The notes beneath the pieces are model-generated. The model did not search any database and was not told the DNA's origin. It was given only the letters and a program-made list of their open reading frames with translations. From Ctenosaura bakeri (Eukaryota; Chordata; Lepidosauria; Squamata; Iguanidae), in the NCBI GenBank assembly GCA_948474755.1, contig CAOLHI010000556.1:434001-498000 (forward strand): a DNA stretch of 64,000 bases, written 5' to 3'. Positions 42,843 through 54,299 of this stretch are shown here, one piece after another (positions within the stretch are counted from its first letter, which is position 1; each line of letters opens with the position of its first letter). Both the position numbers and the translations under genes were made by a program.

Positions 42843-43820
42843 ATGGAATCTGGCAGTGGCGGTTATTGAAAAGGGTGGAAGAAAATTCCAACCTCTGCAA
42901 TGATCAAAAACAGCTAACAAAAGCATAAGATGGACTTTCACATGCATATGTTAATAAGAGAATGCCAACTGAGGTTTATTAACAGGGTTCTATACAGAGC
43001 TTTTCATGTAGGCTTGCAGGTTTTCTCCTAGTATGAGGGAAGATAGTGAAGGGGTGTCTAGGGGTTGGACTGTACTTGATCTTGATTTTATGTACCTGAA
43101 TGCAGCATACAGATTCTTCTGCCACTGCATTAGAAATCATTTGTTGGATGGTAAGTAAACCACACAGACAGAATATAAACTGACTTTAAAATGCTGCATC
43201 CAGCAAACTTTCATCTGCCTTGTGCTCTTAGTCTTAGGGCTATACAACCACTATTTCTTCATAAATGATTGATGCATATTTTAAATACCATGACCTGTAG
43301 TCCAGGGGAGAAACAATAATCAAGAGTGTAATTCTTTTGGTCCTAACTGATATCTATTTATTTATTGTTTATTTATTAGAAATATTTCCACACTGCTTAT
43401 TTGAACAAATCTTGAAAGAGTTTTCAACAACACCATAAATCAATAACAAATTGAGAAAAGAAATAATGCAGCATATAAGAGAATACAAAACAGGTTGTGG
43501 CTGTGTGAAAGCCAAGGTTAAAAGGCAGATTTCCAATATATGCCTAAAACATGCTGGCATTCTGGCCCAATCTAGTGCAGAAGGGTGATCATTCCTCAGT
43601 AGACAGCGTGAATTCCATCACAGCAACCTGTCTCTGCCAAATGGGCACTTGTAGTCCACCACTCACACAGGATCATAGTGTCCTGGGAAGTATTTACCAA
43701 AGAAGATGTTTCTTGAGTTCACCCGTTCTCAGTTTGTATAGGATTTAGTACTTTAATGCTATGTTGCCAGCAAACTGGCTGGTAGTGTAGAACATTCAGC
43801 ACAAATGTAATATTAATACA
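42843..43820. other. no recognisable feature
   Basis: AT-rich; TTTATTTATTGTTTATTTATTAG at about 43356-43379 is a (TTTA)n simple repeat. No gene signature. Confidence 0.4.
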
Positions 43821-43826
43821 GTAAAG

Positions 43827-44390
43827 CCTAGGGTTGCCAGTTCAGGATCTTCTCAGACCCTGAGGTTTCCTGAGCCCAGCGGTAGTGTCATTAAAACATT
43901 ATGCATTAAATATCAACCACAGTTGTTCACAGCTTGTCATTCAAACACATACATTGAAGTATATAGAGAGAGGTTATTTTCATGTTTCAAAATTAAGATA
44001 TGAATCTTAGCTAAAGATCAAGGTGCAATTATTTTGGGATAAGGAACATGTAAGCTATCTTAGTTGCTTCTAGTCTGAAGGTGGATGCAAAGCAGAATGG
44101 AGAATGATCCCTGCTACCACAGTGATTTAGCAGGAAAGAGGAAGCTAACTAAATAAATCCATAGTCACCCTGGAGAGTCTTTGCATGTTGCAGCAACAAA
44201 TAAATTAAGCCTTGAAAATTGTAGCAAGCTGCTGCTCAATTAAGTGTGCTGCAGATTTGCACGTAGCCCTTTTCTGTTGCCCAAAGCTGAGCCCACTAAA
44301 ACTGGTGAATTTGTGCTCTCATTTCTGACTTGAAGATAACTCAAGAAAACTGGAGACACTAGGCTAGGTCCTGAGATCTGACAACCCTAG
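43827..44390. mobile_element. 564-bp TIR-bounded DNA transposon
   Basis: Left CCTAGGGTTGCCAGTTCAGGATCT, right AGATCTGACAACCCTAG: inverted tips of about 13 bp (CTAGGGTTGCCAG / CTGACAACCCTAG). TAAAG flanks both sides (43822-43826 and 44391-44395). The ends match a short repeat I recognise from reptile DNA (AGGGTTGCCA...TGGCAACCCT). No transposase frame. Superfamily unresolved; a 5-bp duplication could be a shifted longer one. Confidence 0.65.
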
Positions 44391-44395
44391 TAAAG

Positions 44396-45335
44396 TCCCT
44401 CAGTTAGTAACCTAATATATACATTTTATACTACCCACAACTTCCAAATCACCTTTAAAGGCACACCTAACACAGTGGGCTCCATGTTACCACTGTGTGG
44501 AACATGATGGCAAAGCTCTCCATGTCTCGATGTAGATGCATTTCCAGTCACAGAACTCATGGGGGCCTCCTATGGCAGTGATGCTGGGAGCTCACTGCAT
44601 ACATATTTCTTCATGGGAAGTGCAATCCTATCCAAAGTTAGTAATCTCTTAATTAATTAATTAAGATCACCAGGGAACTGATGTAGAGTTTCTAAATGCA
44701 ATTCTCTTGAACCTGGCCAAAGAAAAGAGCTGAATCACTGTAAGACAATGCCTGCAACATCCAATCCATAGAGTAAGTCCAAGAGATACAATGGTCAAAG
44801 GAAAAAAACAACAACAGCTTAGCGATTAGGAATAATAAGAGTTGCACTTCTACTCAACAGGTAGGTTAAAGTTTAACTAACAGAGCAATCAATAATTATT
44901 ATAAACTTCCACATTCAGAGAAGATTTTTTTTTCATAAACAGCTCATTTTCTTAAGACAAGCAGGGACCATGCTTCTTTGAATTTTGTTGTTGGTCAAGA
45001 ACACACACTTGACCAAAAAAGGTTGAACTGCTCTGCAATTGATGATCTTGGATATTGCAATTTTAGAGGTCTGTTCATTTGTCCTCTTGCATAGAGACTG
45101 CTCTATTTGTCCAATGTAGAATGCAGAGAGGTATTGCTGACAGAGGATGGCATAGCAAGTAAACTCACTTGTGAAGTTATTGGTGATGTCGTTAGGATCT
45201 GTAATGTTACTGTCAAACTAGATGTGGGAACAAAGAAAATCCATTCCTTAGGGCTGGATAAAAATCATAAATACCTGAGTGCAGAATTGTGACTGCAAGC
45301 TTTTCTCCTGGATTTTTCTTGGTACCTGTCTGTCA
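44396..45335. other. no recognisable gene
   Basis: AT-rich. (TTAA)n-type ATTAATTAATTAA near 44649. GTGCAATCCTATCC near 44620 may be a scrap of the AGTAAGTC-type repeat. The 61-codon plus frame 45107-45292 shows no motif I know. Confidence 0.4.
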
Positions 45336-45339
45336 CCTA

Positions 45340-45427
45340 TCAGAGTCTGGAATTTTCCAGAGCCCCAGAAAATCCCATGATAGGTTCGTATTAGGGTCAA
45401 AGGGACATAACAACAACAACAACAATT
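45340..45427 (+). mobile_element. tRNA-SINE, 3' half only
   Basis: GAGCCCCAGAAAATCCCATGATAGGTTCGTATTAGGGTC followed by ACATAACAACAACAACAAC is the tail half of the SINE at 3296-3495; the pol III head is missing and the tail core is partly deleted. Confidence 0.65.
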
Positions 45428-46955
45428 TGCAAGTGATCTAACTCATACTAAACAACAGAGTTTGAGGTACCAAGTTGCCTTTTTGATCCCAGCATATTTT
45501 ATGTGACATTGTGTCACCGTTTTATGGTTCTGTATATATTTACTTAGGATACAACCCCAAGGGCTTCTTGAAAAGAGATTTTTAACCATCCCTCCTGCCT
45601 GAACCACATAAGGATTGCATAGTCTCACCTCAAGGCAAATAACACAAAAGCAGTGTGCCTTCCTGCTGAATTCTCCCTAATGAATAGGACCCATAAAAAG
45701 GAATTATGTTTAGTATAAATTATTCATACTCCAGCAACTAAATGATGCCTCCTCGAGTTACGGCTTCCATCCACAGTGGCCATAAAGAGCCATTTCAGTA
45801 AGTTTGTGATGCCTGTTTCTCACTGTCAATTAAAATATATATCATGCAGAAAGCAATAGAATGTGACAACTCAAGAGAGGAGATAAGGCACAGTACCCAC
45901 TAGGGAAATACACAGTCAAGGCGAGACAGGTTTCTACAGAGCTCTTATCTATGAGCTGTTTGTTTTGAAACAGTGACCTCTGAGGGACAATGAAAAGAAG
46001 AAACAAGAAAAGAGTTGTTATGTCCCTGCTGGTTAAACATATTCTGGAATCTAGACAAAATTTTACAGCTAAACATAGTAGAACAAGGAGGAGGTGGAGG
46101 TGGAAGCAGTGAAGCCTTGGAGTGTTCAGAAGAAGTCCTATTTATATTATTGTTCAGGTCCATACCATAAAAATAAGCTGTTGGTAAGTTTGAACTCACT
46201 CAGATTAAATCATCATAGTCAGTCTTACTAGCAGGCAGAGTAAAGTGGTAGCCTCAGGCAGATACTGGGAGGTGGCAAGTAAGGTGCTGGTGAGAAGAGT
46301 TATGTGCCACGCAGTCTGCACTGTGACTCTTAGGCTAGCCTGCTTTCCATGAAGGAGAGGATACTGTGCTGTGACCGATGCTGAAGACAGTTTCAACCAT
46401 CAATTAAGTTGCACATAAAAAGGAGACAGTGCTATCTTGTTTCTCTTCTCAGGCAACAAAATGTCTCTAGGCAGGGAGATTTAACAAGAATGCAAATATC
46501 TTTGTTCTGGTCTTTGCTTTCTAACTATATTCAACCTCTCCCACTTTCTTTCAGAAACACATTGAAATTTTTCACGGTGTCTATCTCACCAACGTTCATA
46601 ACGTGGCAGAAAAGGAAGCTCTACCCAAATGTCCAGATGGCAAATGGAAATGAGAGTAATCATTGGCTGGCATCCGGTCTCAGATAATTGCAGAGCTACT
46701 TCCCACCTCACCTGCAGCTAGAGAGATCTCAGGTATGTAAGGCCAGCAGATGATATTCAGCCAAACTGGGTAGCCAGGGAGTTGGCATATATAGAAGCTA
46801 GGTAGCTCACAAATGTGATGATCCATAGGATGGTAGTTTGCCTACAGAAGTGACTTTTTTTCCCTGTCAAGGACAATGGAAAGACCCTGCTATGGGAAAA
46901 AAAGTCAAATCAGCCAATTGAATATGAGTGATATAAGCTGAGATTGGCAAAGTTT
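45428..46955. other. no recognisable gene
   Basis: AT-rich DNA. Frames of 92 codons or fewer without motifs. Inexact pairs of GACTTTTTTTCCC / GGGAAAAAAAGTC lie near 46851 and 46893, a short inverted repeat. Confidence 0.4.
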
Positions 46956-46956
46956 T

Positions 46957-47148
46957 TATTGTTGTTGTGTGCCTTCAAGTAGTTTCTGACTCAAAGTGAC
47001 CCTATCACAGGGTTTTCTAGGCTGACTGTGCGTGGTATGCCCAATGTCATCCAATGGCTTTCCATTACTGAGCAGGGAATTGAACCTTGGTCTCTGGGGT
47101 CATAGTCCAATACTCAACCACTATACCATGCTGGCTCTCTGGCAGTTA
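46957..47148 (-). mobile_element. tRNA-derived SINE with RTE-like tail (antisense)
   Basis: Begins TTGTTGTTGTGTGCCTTCAAGTAGTTTCTGACTCAAAGTGACCC (the tail) and ends with GGAATTGAACCTTGG (B box) and TACTCAACCACTATACCATG (A box), all reverse complement of the 3296 family. Nearly full length. Confidence 0.85.
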
Positions 47149-47149
47149 T

Positions 47150-47260
47150 TAATTGGGGTTATAGTTCACAGAATCCCCAAGCCAACGTGAACAGTGATCA
47201 TGTTGGCTGGGAGATTCTCAGAACAGTTGCACCCTCTCCCACAGCTTTTCTAAACTTTGT
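47150..47260. repeat. palindromic repeat of the ACTACAACTCCCAG type
   Basis: GGGGTTATAGTTCACAGAATCCCCAAGCCAACGTGAAC, then ATGTTGGCTGGGAGATTCTCAGAACAGTTGCACC, then CAGCTTTTCTAAACTTTG: diverged palindrome directly after the SINE. Confidence 0.55.
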
Positions 47261-50200
47261 ATTTCATGAATTACATTCCACTTTATTGCCAAAGTCTCCG
47301 GAAAACTATCAACCATAAATAGAAACAAAAATGGGGGTGTATTTTTTTCAGTGATAACACAAAGTGAAACAGAAAAAGGACATTAATTCCAGGTGGAAAT
47401 AATTACCATAAATGCTATCAGATGGTATTAGAATGCAAAAGAATAAGATGGACCTTACATGTGTTCAACAAGTGATAACAAAGATGTGTCCTGGCTAGGC
47501 CATGTATGGGGTTCACAGGGTACAACCTGACCTTTGTGTTTAGTCAGTCACTTGCTAACAGGTGACATAAGGCAGAGTTGCAGGACTTTGGATCATTCAC
47601 CTCTGTTTGAGACTAGCAGTTAGAGTTAGGTCAGAGACTTTACTGGAAGATAGCCCACTTTGCCAAATGCCTGACCAGTTAAAATAGTTATGACACATGG
47701 GTGCTTTTTTATGGGGGAGGGGGAAGGCATTGCTGGAAATTGCAGAACTTGGCTTCCCAATCCAGCTGGTTTCTTTCTGTATCCTAGCTGTTGCTCAACA
47801 TCACAAGGAAACACACACACACACACACACGTATATATCATACATGAACGACAGCAGTATAAAACAGTATACAAAATTAAAAATACAAAACAATAGAGTA
47901 CCTATGAAAAAACAAACACTACATGACAAAAGTACAAATATCTAAATAAACTCCAACCAACTTAAAAAAACCCTAAAAATAATTACAAAATTGGTTCCTG
48001 CCCTAGTTGCAAACAGCTCCTACTTAACAATTAGACTTAACTAATAAACCAATAAATCCTTAATTAAAACCAAAGTTAATTCTTGTCACTAACAGTAATT
48101 ATAACTTTATCTAAATATACAAAAGGGAATTTACCTAGTTAATAAAACAACAATTATAATCAATAGCAGTCATTTCTTAACATTATTCTGTTAGATTAGG
48201 TTTATTCTAAACACAAGGAAATGAATTTAAAAAGTGTTTTCAGTGCCTGTCTCCAAGTATCGTGCACTCATTAAATCAGCAGCTTGAATGTGACCTGGAA
48301 GAAAACTGAAAGCTAGTACGGATACTTTGTAGAATTCAAGTGGGGATTTGAGCATGAAGAACCTGGCCACTCCCCTACAAGAGCAGTCATTTCCTTCAAC
48401 TAGTTATGCACAATGAATTGACATGTTATACTGAGCCCAATATATTTTTCTAAAACATGATGCATAGATCTAGCACCCTGATAAAAATCACATCTTCTAG
48501 CCACATTGGTGCAAATAATGACTTATAGTCTGGATCTAAAGTTGTATCATTAGCTTGCCTAGTGCAAATGTATGGTAGTGTAAATACTGTTCCTGACAAC
48601 TAAACTTCTGAACACTTGGATGTCCAATTATAGTACTGGACCTTATTATTAAGCCATTAGGAGCTTTAATACATTTGCATCTCTGAGGATACATTTCTTC
48701 TTTATGCCTCACCAGGATTGTGTATGAAAGCCACTAATGCAGCAGCAACCAACACTGAACAAGGTATTTAATTGTGGCTCCTATCAGTGTTTGCATTGTA
48801 ATATCCAATTTTATGAACTGTGCTAGCACAGCGGCTCATAATATGAGCCATCATTCAGAGAAATGTTGATTTGATGAAAGATGAGACATTAATGTTAAGC
48901 TTATAAAACATCAGGGAACATATATTATGATGATCTATCTCTACTTGTGGTATGCCAAAAGGTCTTAGAATCATTAAAGATTTAATGTTTAAAAATGATT
49001 TTATATTTGCAGTTTTACCTTCTGCTCCACAAAATCCAATAATTTCTGTCACCATTGGACATACTAAGCAGACAGCCCGATTTCTCAAAATAAATACAAG
49101 AATCTTCAGTGTTTTGCTATATATATATTTTTAAAAAGTTTTATAATAATTACTTTAAATAGGATTTTATAATGGATGGATCATTAAGTAATGGTAGTCT
49201 AAGGAATTAACATTCCAAGGTTTTGCCTAACTCTTTTATCTTTTCTACCCAATCATCACCAACTTGCAAAGTCTCCCAAATGGTCCATTACAGCTTCAAC
49301 AGATTTATTTTACTGGTTTCCAATGTGCTTTGGGTATAAAAGGCACATTAATAACTAAAGACACATGTAGCTGGCAAATAACTCAATAACGCAAGTGTGG
49401 GTGAAACTCTGCCAAAAAGACTTGAGAAGCACACACACACACACAAAAAGGACTTACCTCATTTCTACTCAAAATGGCTGATATAATGTGATCTAAACCT
49501 TATTATTGAGGGACCAGGAGATAAAGCAAATCAGAATTAAGCCTGACTTAATTGAAAATGGGGCAATAATAACATCTGGATTTTTTTTTAAAAAAAATCA
49601 GTATGTTAGAATATATATATTAGTTTTAACCTTGTACTTTCTGTCTCCCAAGCCTTTAGGGCAATTTGTAAGAAGACTTGGACCTTAATTTTCAATTCAG
49701 AGTAGCAGACGAGTCTCTGATGGCTGCTGTGTCAGTCAGGGCACACAGATCTTTGAAATGGGGACTAGAAGTGTCCACTAACACATGACTGATGGAGAGC
49801 TCTGCATATATTCTTTCCCTCTGGTTTAGTAGTCTGGTAGTGTTTCATGGAGAAGGCTTAGGAACTAATAGAAGTAGAAAATCAGCCATTAATCAAAGAT
49901 AGGACAAGCACAATTAATAAAGGCAATAGCATCATTTGAACAAGATATATGATGACTCAAGATCACCACTGAATTCAGTGCTAACTGAAAGTAGAGTCAT
50001 TGTCCACTATCAGATTAAACGGCTACTTACGAGTTAGAAGCCACAATGTTGTCCTGTATTCATTACCATCATAGAAAAATCTGCAGTCTACTAGACTGAA
50101 GTGCAGGAAACTGGATGTGCCCAATCTTTCCAATAGTTTATTGGGTAGAAGATTAATAAATTGTCAAATCAACTGTGATTGACAATGGATCAACTTGAAG

Positions 50201-51160
50201 AACTTTGCAAAGGTATTAGAAGATGTATTATATTCATCTCCATTTTCTTTTTTGAAAAGTCTATAAATCCATAAGGAATAGTTTTACAAACCATTCATGG
50301 GAAATAACTTTCTAAGCAGATTTAGCTAGCTGAGCATGTATTCATAGTATAGTTTTCTATGATCAGACAAGAGTATTTTCAGCATTGACTGAAATGAGCC
50401 CTACGGTGACTAACAGAACAATCTTTTACTCCACAGGGAAGGAAAGAAAGATGCTAGTATGCTGGTGATATGGAATTTTCTACCCAATTGGCTCAGAGAA
50501 ACGAGAGGAAAACAGATAGAAGACCAAATCCTTGAATGGAGTTAAAGATGGCAAACATGCCCCAGTGTCTCTAGAAGCATTGTTGAAGTACCTGTACCTG
50601 TGATAATATCTGCATGCTTTCCATACATGGAAGGACTCAACGCACTCAATGCATCGGGGATGCACTCCCAGTGTATACTTCTGCATAACACACAGGACAT
50701 GTGTTAGTGGATACTTCTAGTCCCCATTTCAAAAATGACATGACAGAGCAAGTCATTAGCCCTAAATAACACAGCCAGCAATGATTCTGCTATTATCAGC
50801 CCCTGGTCATAAGTCCCTATTCCCTTATAAATAAATTGTTCCAACCACTCTTTTGGTAGCACCACATACAAATGGAAGATGGTGCATTATGACTGGATGT
50901 TGTTACTCTGTAACATTGACATGAGTGGGACAAAAAATGGCAAGTGTTGAATCCCAATGAAGTGCTGTTGATGGGGATAATAGTGTGAAGAGTTTCACCC
51001 TTTTTTAGCCACTCTACTGATATCTTTTTGCCAGTGGAAGGGCATTCCAGAAGGAGTTTTCTGTTGGTGTATCAGGGGTTTTCTGTCAGTGAGAAAAGAC
51101 AAGAGACCAGCCAGGTTGTTATCTGGAGCACAGTTGATCAAGTTCATGAAGGTAATACTT
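47261..51160. other. unique AT-rich DNA, no gene seen
   Basis: Nearly 4 kb without a clear transposable element or exon. Simple repeats (AC)n at 47810-47830 and 49432-49446. Frames up to 82 codons translate the AC repeats or lack motifs. Confidence 0.45.
47810..47830. repeat. (AC)n microsatellite
   Basis: About ten AC units followed by GTATATATC. Confidence 0.85.
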
Positions 51161-51172
51161 AACTCTGTATGC

Positions 51173-51556
51173 CAGAGTTTCCAAACTCTGTGCTGCAACA
51201 CATTAGTGTGTCAGCTGCAGTGTGTACGTGTGTCATGTGAACATAACGGGTGGAGGGGCTGCTTCCCTTGCTGCCACAGACTAGGCCCAGGTGAAGGGGC
51301 TGCCTCTATGCCACCCCAGGCAGGGGAAGACCCCAGCAAGGGCGGCGGCGGCAGGCCAGGCTCGGGTGGAGGGGCTGCCTCTCCTGCCACCACTGCCCTG
51401 GGCCAAGGAAGACCCCGTGAGGACAGCAGCTGCAGCAGGCCAGGCTCAGGTGGAGGGGCTGCCTCCACTTACTGAATTACTTATTGAAATACTGTGTTGT
51501 GAAAAAAGGCATGTCTAAAAAGTGTGTCACCAACATGAAACATTTGGAAAGCTTGG
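51173..51556. mobile_element. hAT-type non-autonomous transposon with 8-bp duplication
   Basis: Left tip CAGAGTTTCCAAACTCTG, right tip CATTTGGAAAGCTTGG, inverted around TTTCCAAA. The 8-bp flanks are CTGTATGC (51165-51172) and CCGTATGC (51557-51564), one mismatch, which fits hAT elements. Next to the tips lie GTGCTGCAACACATTAGTGTGTC and GTGTGTCACCAACATGAAA, phrases typical of a hAT family in lizards. The GC-rich interior is a minisatellite. Frames of 85-128 codons on both strands (Gly/Pro/Ala-rich) come from that repeat. Confidence 0.75.
51247..51475. repeat. GC-rich minisatellite inside the hAT element
   Basis: GGTGGAGGGGCTGCCTC and variants occur near 51249, 51290, 51364 and 51448; spacers contain GGCAGGCCAGGCTC. 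The last two intervals are 74 and 84 bp. Much more GC-rich than the flanks. Confidence 0.75.
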
Positions 51557-51639
51557 CCGTATGCAGTAGCAGGTATCTTAACTTTCTTTACCTTTGATAG
51601 GGTTTACTCCTTAAAAGGGATACTAGGTTCATTTATTCT

Positions 51640-51654
51640 TTTTTTTTTTTTTTG
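51640..51654. repeat. poly-T tract
   Basis: About 15 T following ATTTATTC. Confidence 0.85.
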
Positions 51655-51681
51655 GCCTTTTACAAACCTGTGGAAGACTCT

Positions 51682-51905
51682 GGCCCTTTCCGCACATGGG
51701 AAAGGAACCGTGGAAAAATGGGACTCACCGGACTTCTTCAGCGTTTGGGCGAGTCTGTCGGGATGAGGAGCAGTGTGAGCTCGTTGCTCTGCACTGCTCC
51801 GGCGTCCAAAATGGCGGCTTCCAGTTGGTGGAGGCTCTCTGCCAACCGGAGAAGCTCGCCAGCCTAAAGCCCGCCCCCAGCAGATCTGCAGGCATGCACT
51901 AGTGC
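51682..51905. mobile_element. CpG-rich TIR-element fragment
   Basis: Starts GGCCCTTTCCGCACATGGG, the same tip type as the Harbinger-like element (AGCCCTTTCCGCAC), then CpG-rich sequence (GGACTTCTTCAGCGTTTGGGCGAG, CCGGCGTCCAAAATGGCGGC) to about 51905. No matching right tip, so it is truncated or its end lies elsewhere. The AAGATGGCGGC-like motif (AAAATGGCGGC, about 51808) resembles a YY1 site, but context is a transposon. Confidence 0.45.
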
Positions 51906-52405
51906 GTGCAAATCTGCATTATTCACTGCTTGTGGCTCTGTTAAGATCTCATCACAATTCTCCTTGATTCTCCTCACTAAGAATTTTTCAGATGATAGCC
52001 ACATGATTTTGCTGACCGTGTTCCAAAAGCCAGCTTTTCTACTTTACAGGAAGATGACTAGCAGCATTGACCCTACCATTAAGCAGACTGAGGTATCCAC
52101 TCACACCATTCCCCTTCTTCTTGGAAGATCGAGCTGCGTGCATCGACCTGTCTTGCAGCCCCTAATGTAGTGGAAGACTATTGCCTGATGTTGGCCAAGG
52201 GCCACTGGAATTGATAGGACAAAGGGTAGATTTTACCAGAGGTGTCTTTCTAGGCCGGTGGATTGGCACTTAAACCTTATTTCAGCACTGGCAATGGCAA
52301 GTGTGGTTCTACTCTTTGGACAGATGGAGCACAATCCATCTAACTCTCCACACCCTGACCATTCAGCAGGTGGTACAAGATGTACTCTTCTCTTTAAAGA
52401 AGCAG
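51906..52405. other. no recognisable feature
   Basis: No gene signature; frames of up to 71 codons overlap in several frames without motifs. Confidence 0.4.
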
Positions 52406-52410
52406 GTTGG

Positions 52411-52510
52411 GTACTTTCTGAAGAGACAGCCATCCTGGGACTCTACAACTGGTCATTTGATTACAGGCTTTGATTTGGAAACATTTATGATCATCTATTT
52501 GGACGATTGT
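52411..52510. repeat. left arm of a 100-bp inverted duplication
   Basis: From GTACTTTCTGAAGAGAC to CATCTATTTGGACGATTGT. Its reverse complement is at 53676-53775 with only a few differences, about 1.17 kb away. Confidence 0.9.
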
Positions 52511-52535
52511 TTAAACATTCTTTAAACTACATTCT

Positions 52536-52607
52536 TTAAACTACAAACCCCAGAATTCCATAGGATGTTGAAAGTGGAATAATAGCAGTATAGTGTGGAA
52601 AGGCCCC
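52536..52607. mobile_element. Harbinger-type fold-back MITE, right half
   Basis: AAACTACAAACCCCAGAATTCC, ATAGGATGTTGAAAGTGGAATAATAGC, TAGTGTGGAAAGGCCC: same as the right arm at 31866 with a small deletion (AGCAGTATAGTG for AGCACTATAACAGTGTAGTG). A short duplication (ATTCTTTAAACTAC twice) precedes it. The left half is absent. Confidence 0.7.
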
Positions 52608-53670
52608 CAAGTTCCAGTTCTAGCATGAATACAGAAGCTACTATCATGGACTGATAATTCAAAGGACTTGACATCTAACTAGTTATAACATTAGCTCTGG
52701 ATTACTGCACGTCTACATTTTTGCTACATTCAGGATTTTTAGAAAGGGAAGATATTGTATATTGAAATAGAAAATGAAATAGCATTCCATGGGGCTATCC
52801 TATTTTGTATGATTTGGTGACTTCATAATTCAAATATCATTCTTCTAATCAGATTATTACCTCATTTAGTAAAAGCTTAATTAAGCTGAAAGATCCTGAG
52901 TATAGCTTAAATCCAAACTTGATTTTGAGGGTATTTATTCTGAGGCTCCTGCATGCTGTCTGTTCTAAGGAATTATTGTAGAAATCTGCCCTGTTGCCTA
53001 TACATGCATTCACTAATTCCATCTTTTTGTACCATAACTGTGTGAAAGACCTCACCAAAGACAACAATGGGAGTGTGCTCAGGATTCAGTAATAGTTTTC
53101 ACTTAGAGCCTTGATTTTTGTGCCAATTATGCAGGTTGTTTTGATAATATTTCCATGGCTGCTGACAACCACTTGTCAATTTAATACTGCCACTTTATAG
53201 AAAACACTTTTAAAAGTGAGCTGTTTACTGATGTAGCTTTATCCTCAGGAAAAAGGGTTCAGTTACAAGTATCTATGACTCATGTATCACTGTTGTCTAG
53301 TCCTCTTCAGCCAAATTCAAGGATAAAGCTGAATTAAATTGAAATCTGTTGCTGGAAGACTAATCAAAATGTCCCTTGTAATTGGTATTTGTAATGTAGT
53401 ATTTGCATGTGTGTGTGTATATGCACACACACACATGCATGTGTAGATTTCCAGGAAGCGGAGCACTGGGATTCTGTATTTAATTCAGACAGACTTTCCA
53501 TTCCTCTGGGAAGCCCCTGTGCCACAAAGGTGTTAGCAGGTTTAATCAGTTGAAAATAACATGAAGTGTCACTGTGGCCTTGCTATAGTTTTGTGGTGGA
53601 CTTCACATAGAGAAAATGAGACCTGCTGCATTCTGTGGGCTGACCAGTAATGGAAACTGATATATTGGCA
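52608..53670. other. no recognisable gene
   Basis: AT-rich; an alternating TG/AC stretch GTGTGTGTGTATATGCACACACACACATGCATGTG at 53409-53443 forms a perfect-looking hairpin-capable simple repeat. No coding signature. Confidence 0.45.
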
Positions 53671-53675
53671 GTGAC

Positions 53676-53775
53676 ACAATCGTCCAAATAGATGATCATA
53701 AATGTTTCCAAATCAAAGCCTGTAATCAAATGACCAGATGTAGAGTCCCAGGATGGTTGTCTCTTCAGAAAGTAT
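53676..53775. repeat. right arm of the 100-bp inverted duplication
   Basis: ACAATCGTCCAAATAGATG to TCTTCAGAAAGTAT, the reverse complement of 52411-52510. Homology stops sharply at both edges. Confidence 0.9.
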
Positions 53776-53884
53776 CCAGGTTAATGGCTAATGTGACATG
53801 GCATCTTTATTCAAATTCATCATGGGATTATGAATTAAACAATTTGAATTAGTATTCACTGAGCAGGAGGAAGATGAGATAATA

Positions 53885-54295
53885 AACTCATCATGCTTCC
53901 CCCCCCCTTTTTGGCAAACCCCCATATCTCCACTGCAGCCCCCTAATTTTTGCCCCTAAATGCCCCAATGACCTCTTAATCTGTGTGTGTGTGGATTTTC
54001 TCCATGCTTTTAGCCCCTCCAGGCCATTTTAGGCCCACGAAAGGGCTTTTTCAAAACAGGAAGTGATTGGACATCCCTTCTGGTTTACTTCCAGTTTTAA
54101 AAAAAGGGTCTTTCCTAAAATAGCCCACCCTATCCAAATGTGACAAAAATGTCCCCATGTACCCTAGAGGGCATATTTTTGTTTTTCGATTTTTTAAAAA
54201 ACTTTTTTTGACCCTGGAGGGTCCCATGGACCAAGGGAAAAAAAAAAACATGGCTCTGGGAGCTGCATGCAGACTGTACTTTGCCCACTCCTGTT
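53885..54295. mobile_element. probable hAT-type element, right end present
   Basis: Ends with TGGCTCTGGGAGCTGCATGCAGACTGTACTTTGCCCACTCCTG, which I recognise as the right end of a reptile and mammal hAT-like repeat (TTTGCCCACCCCTG tip). Inner sequence includes CCCCAATGACC, TTTAGCCCCTCCAGGCC, GGAAGTGATTGGACATCC and GACCCTGGAGGGTCCCATGG. The matching left tip is not present, so the copy is truncated near the C-tract at 53899. Confidence 0.5.
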
Positions 54296-54299
54296 CTAA

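Noticed and set aside
51089..51475. 128-codon Gly/Ser/Pro-rich ORF as a gene
   Set aside because: Falls inside a hAT element and is made of its GC minisatellite.
51800..51815. YY1-type AAAATGGCGGC as a promoter mark
   Set aside because: Sits inside a CpG-rich transposon fragment with no transcript evidence.
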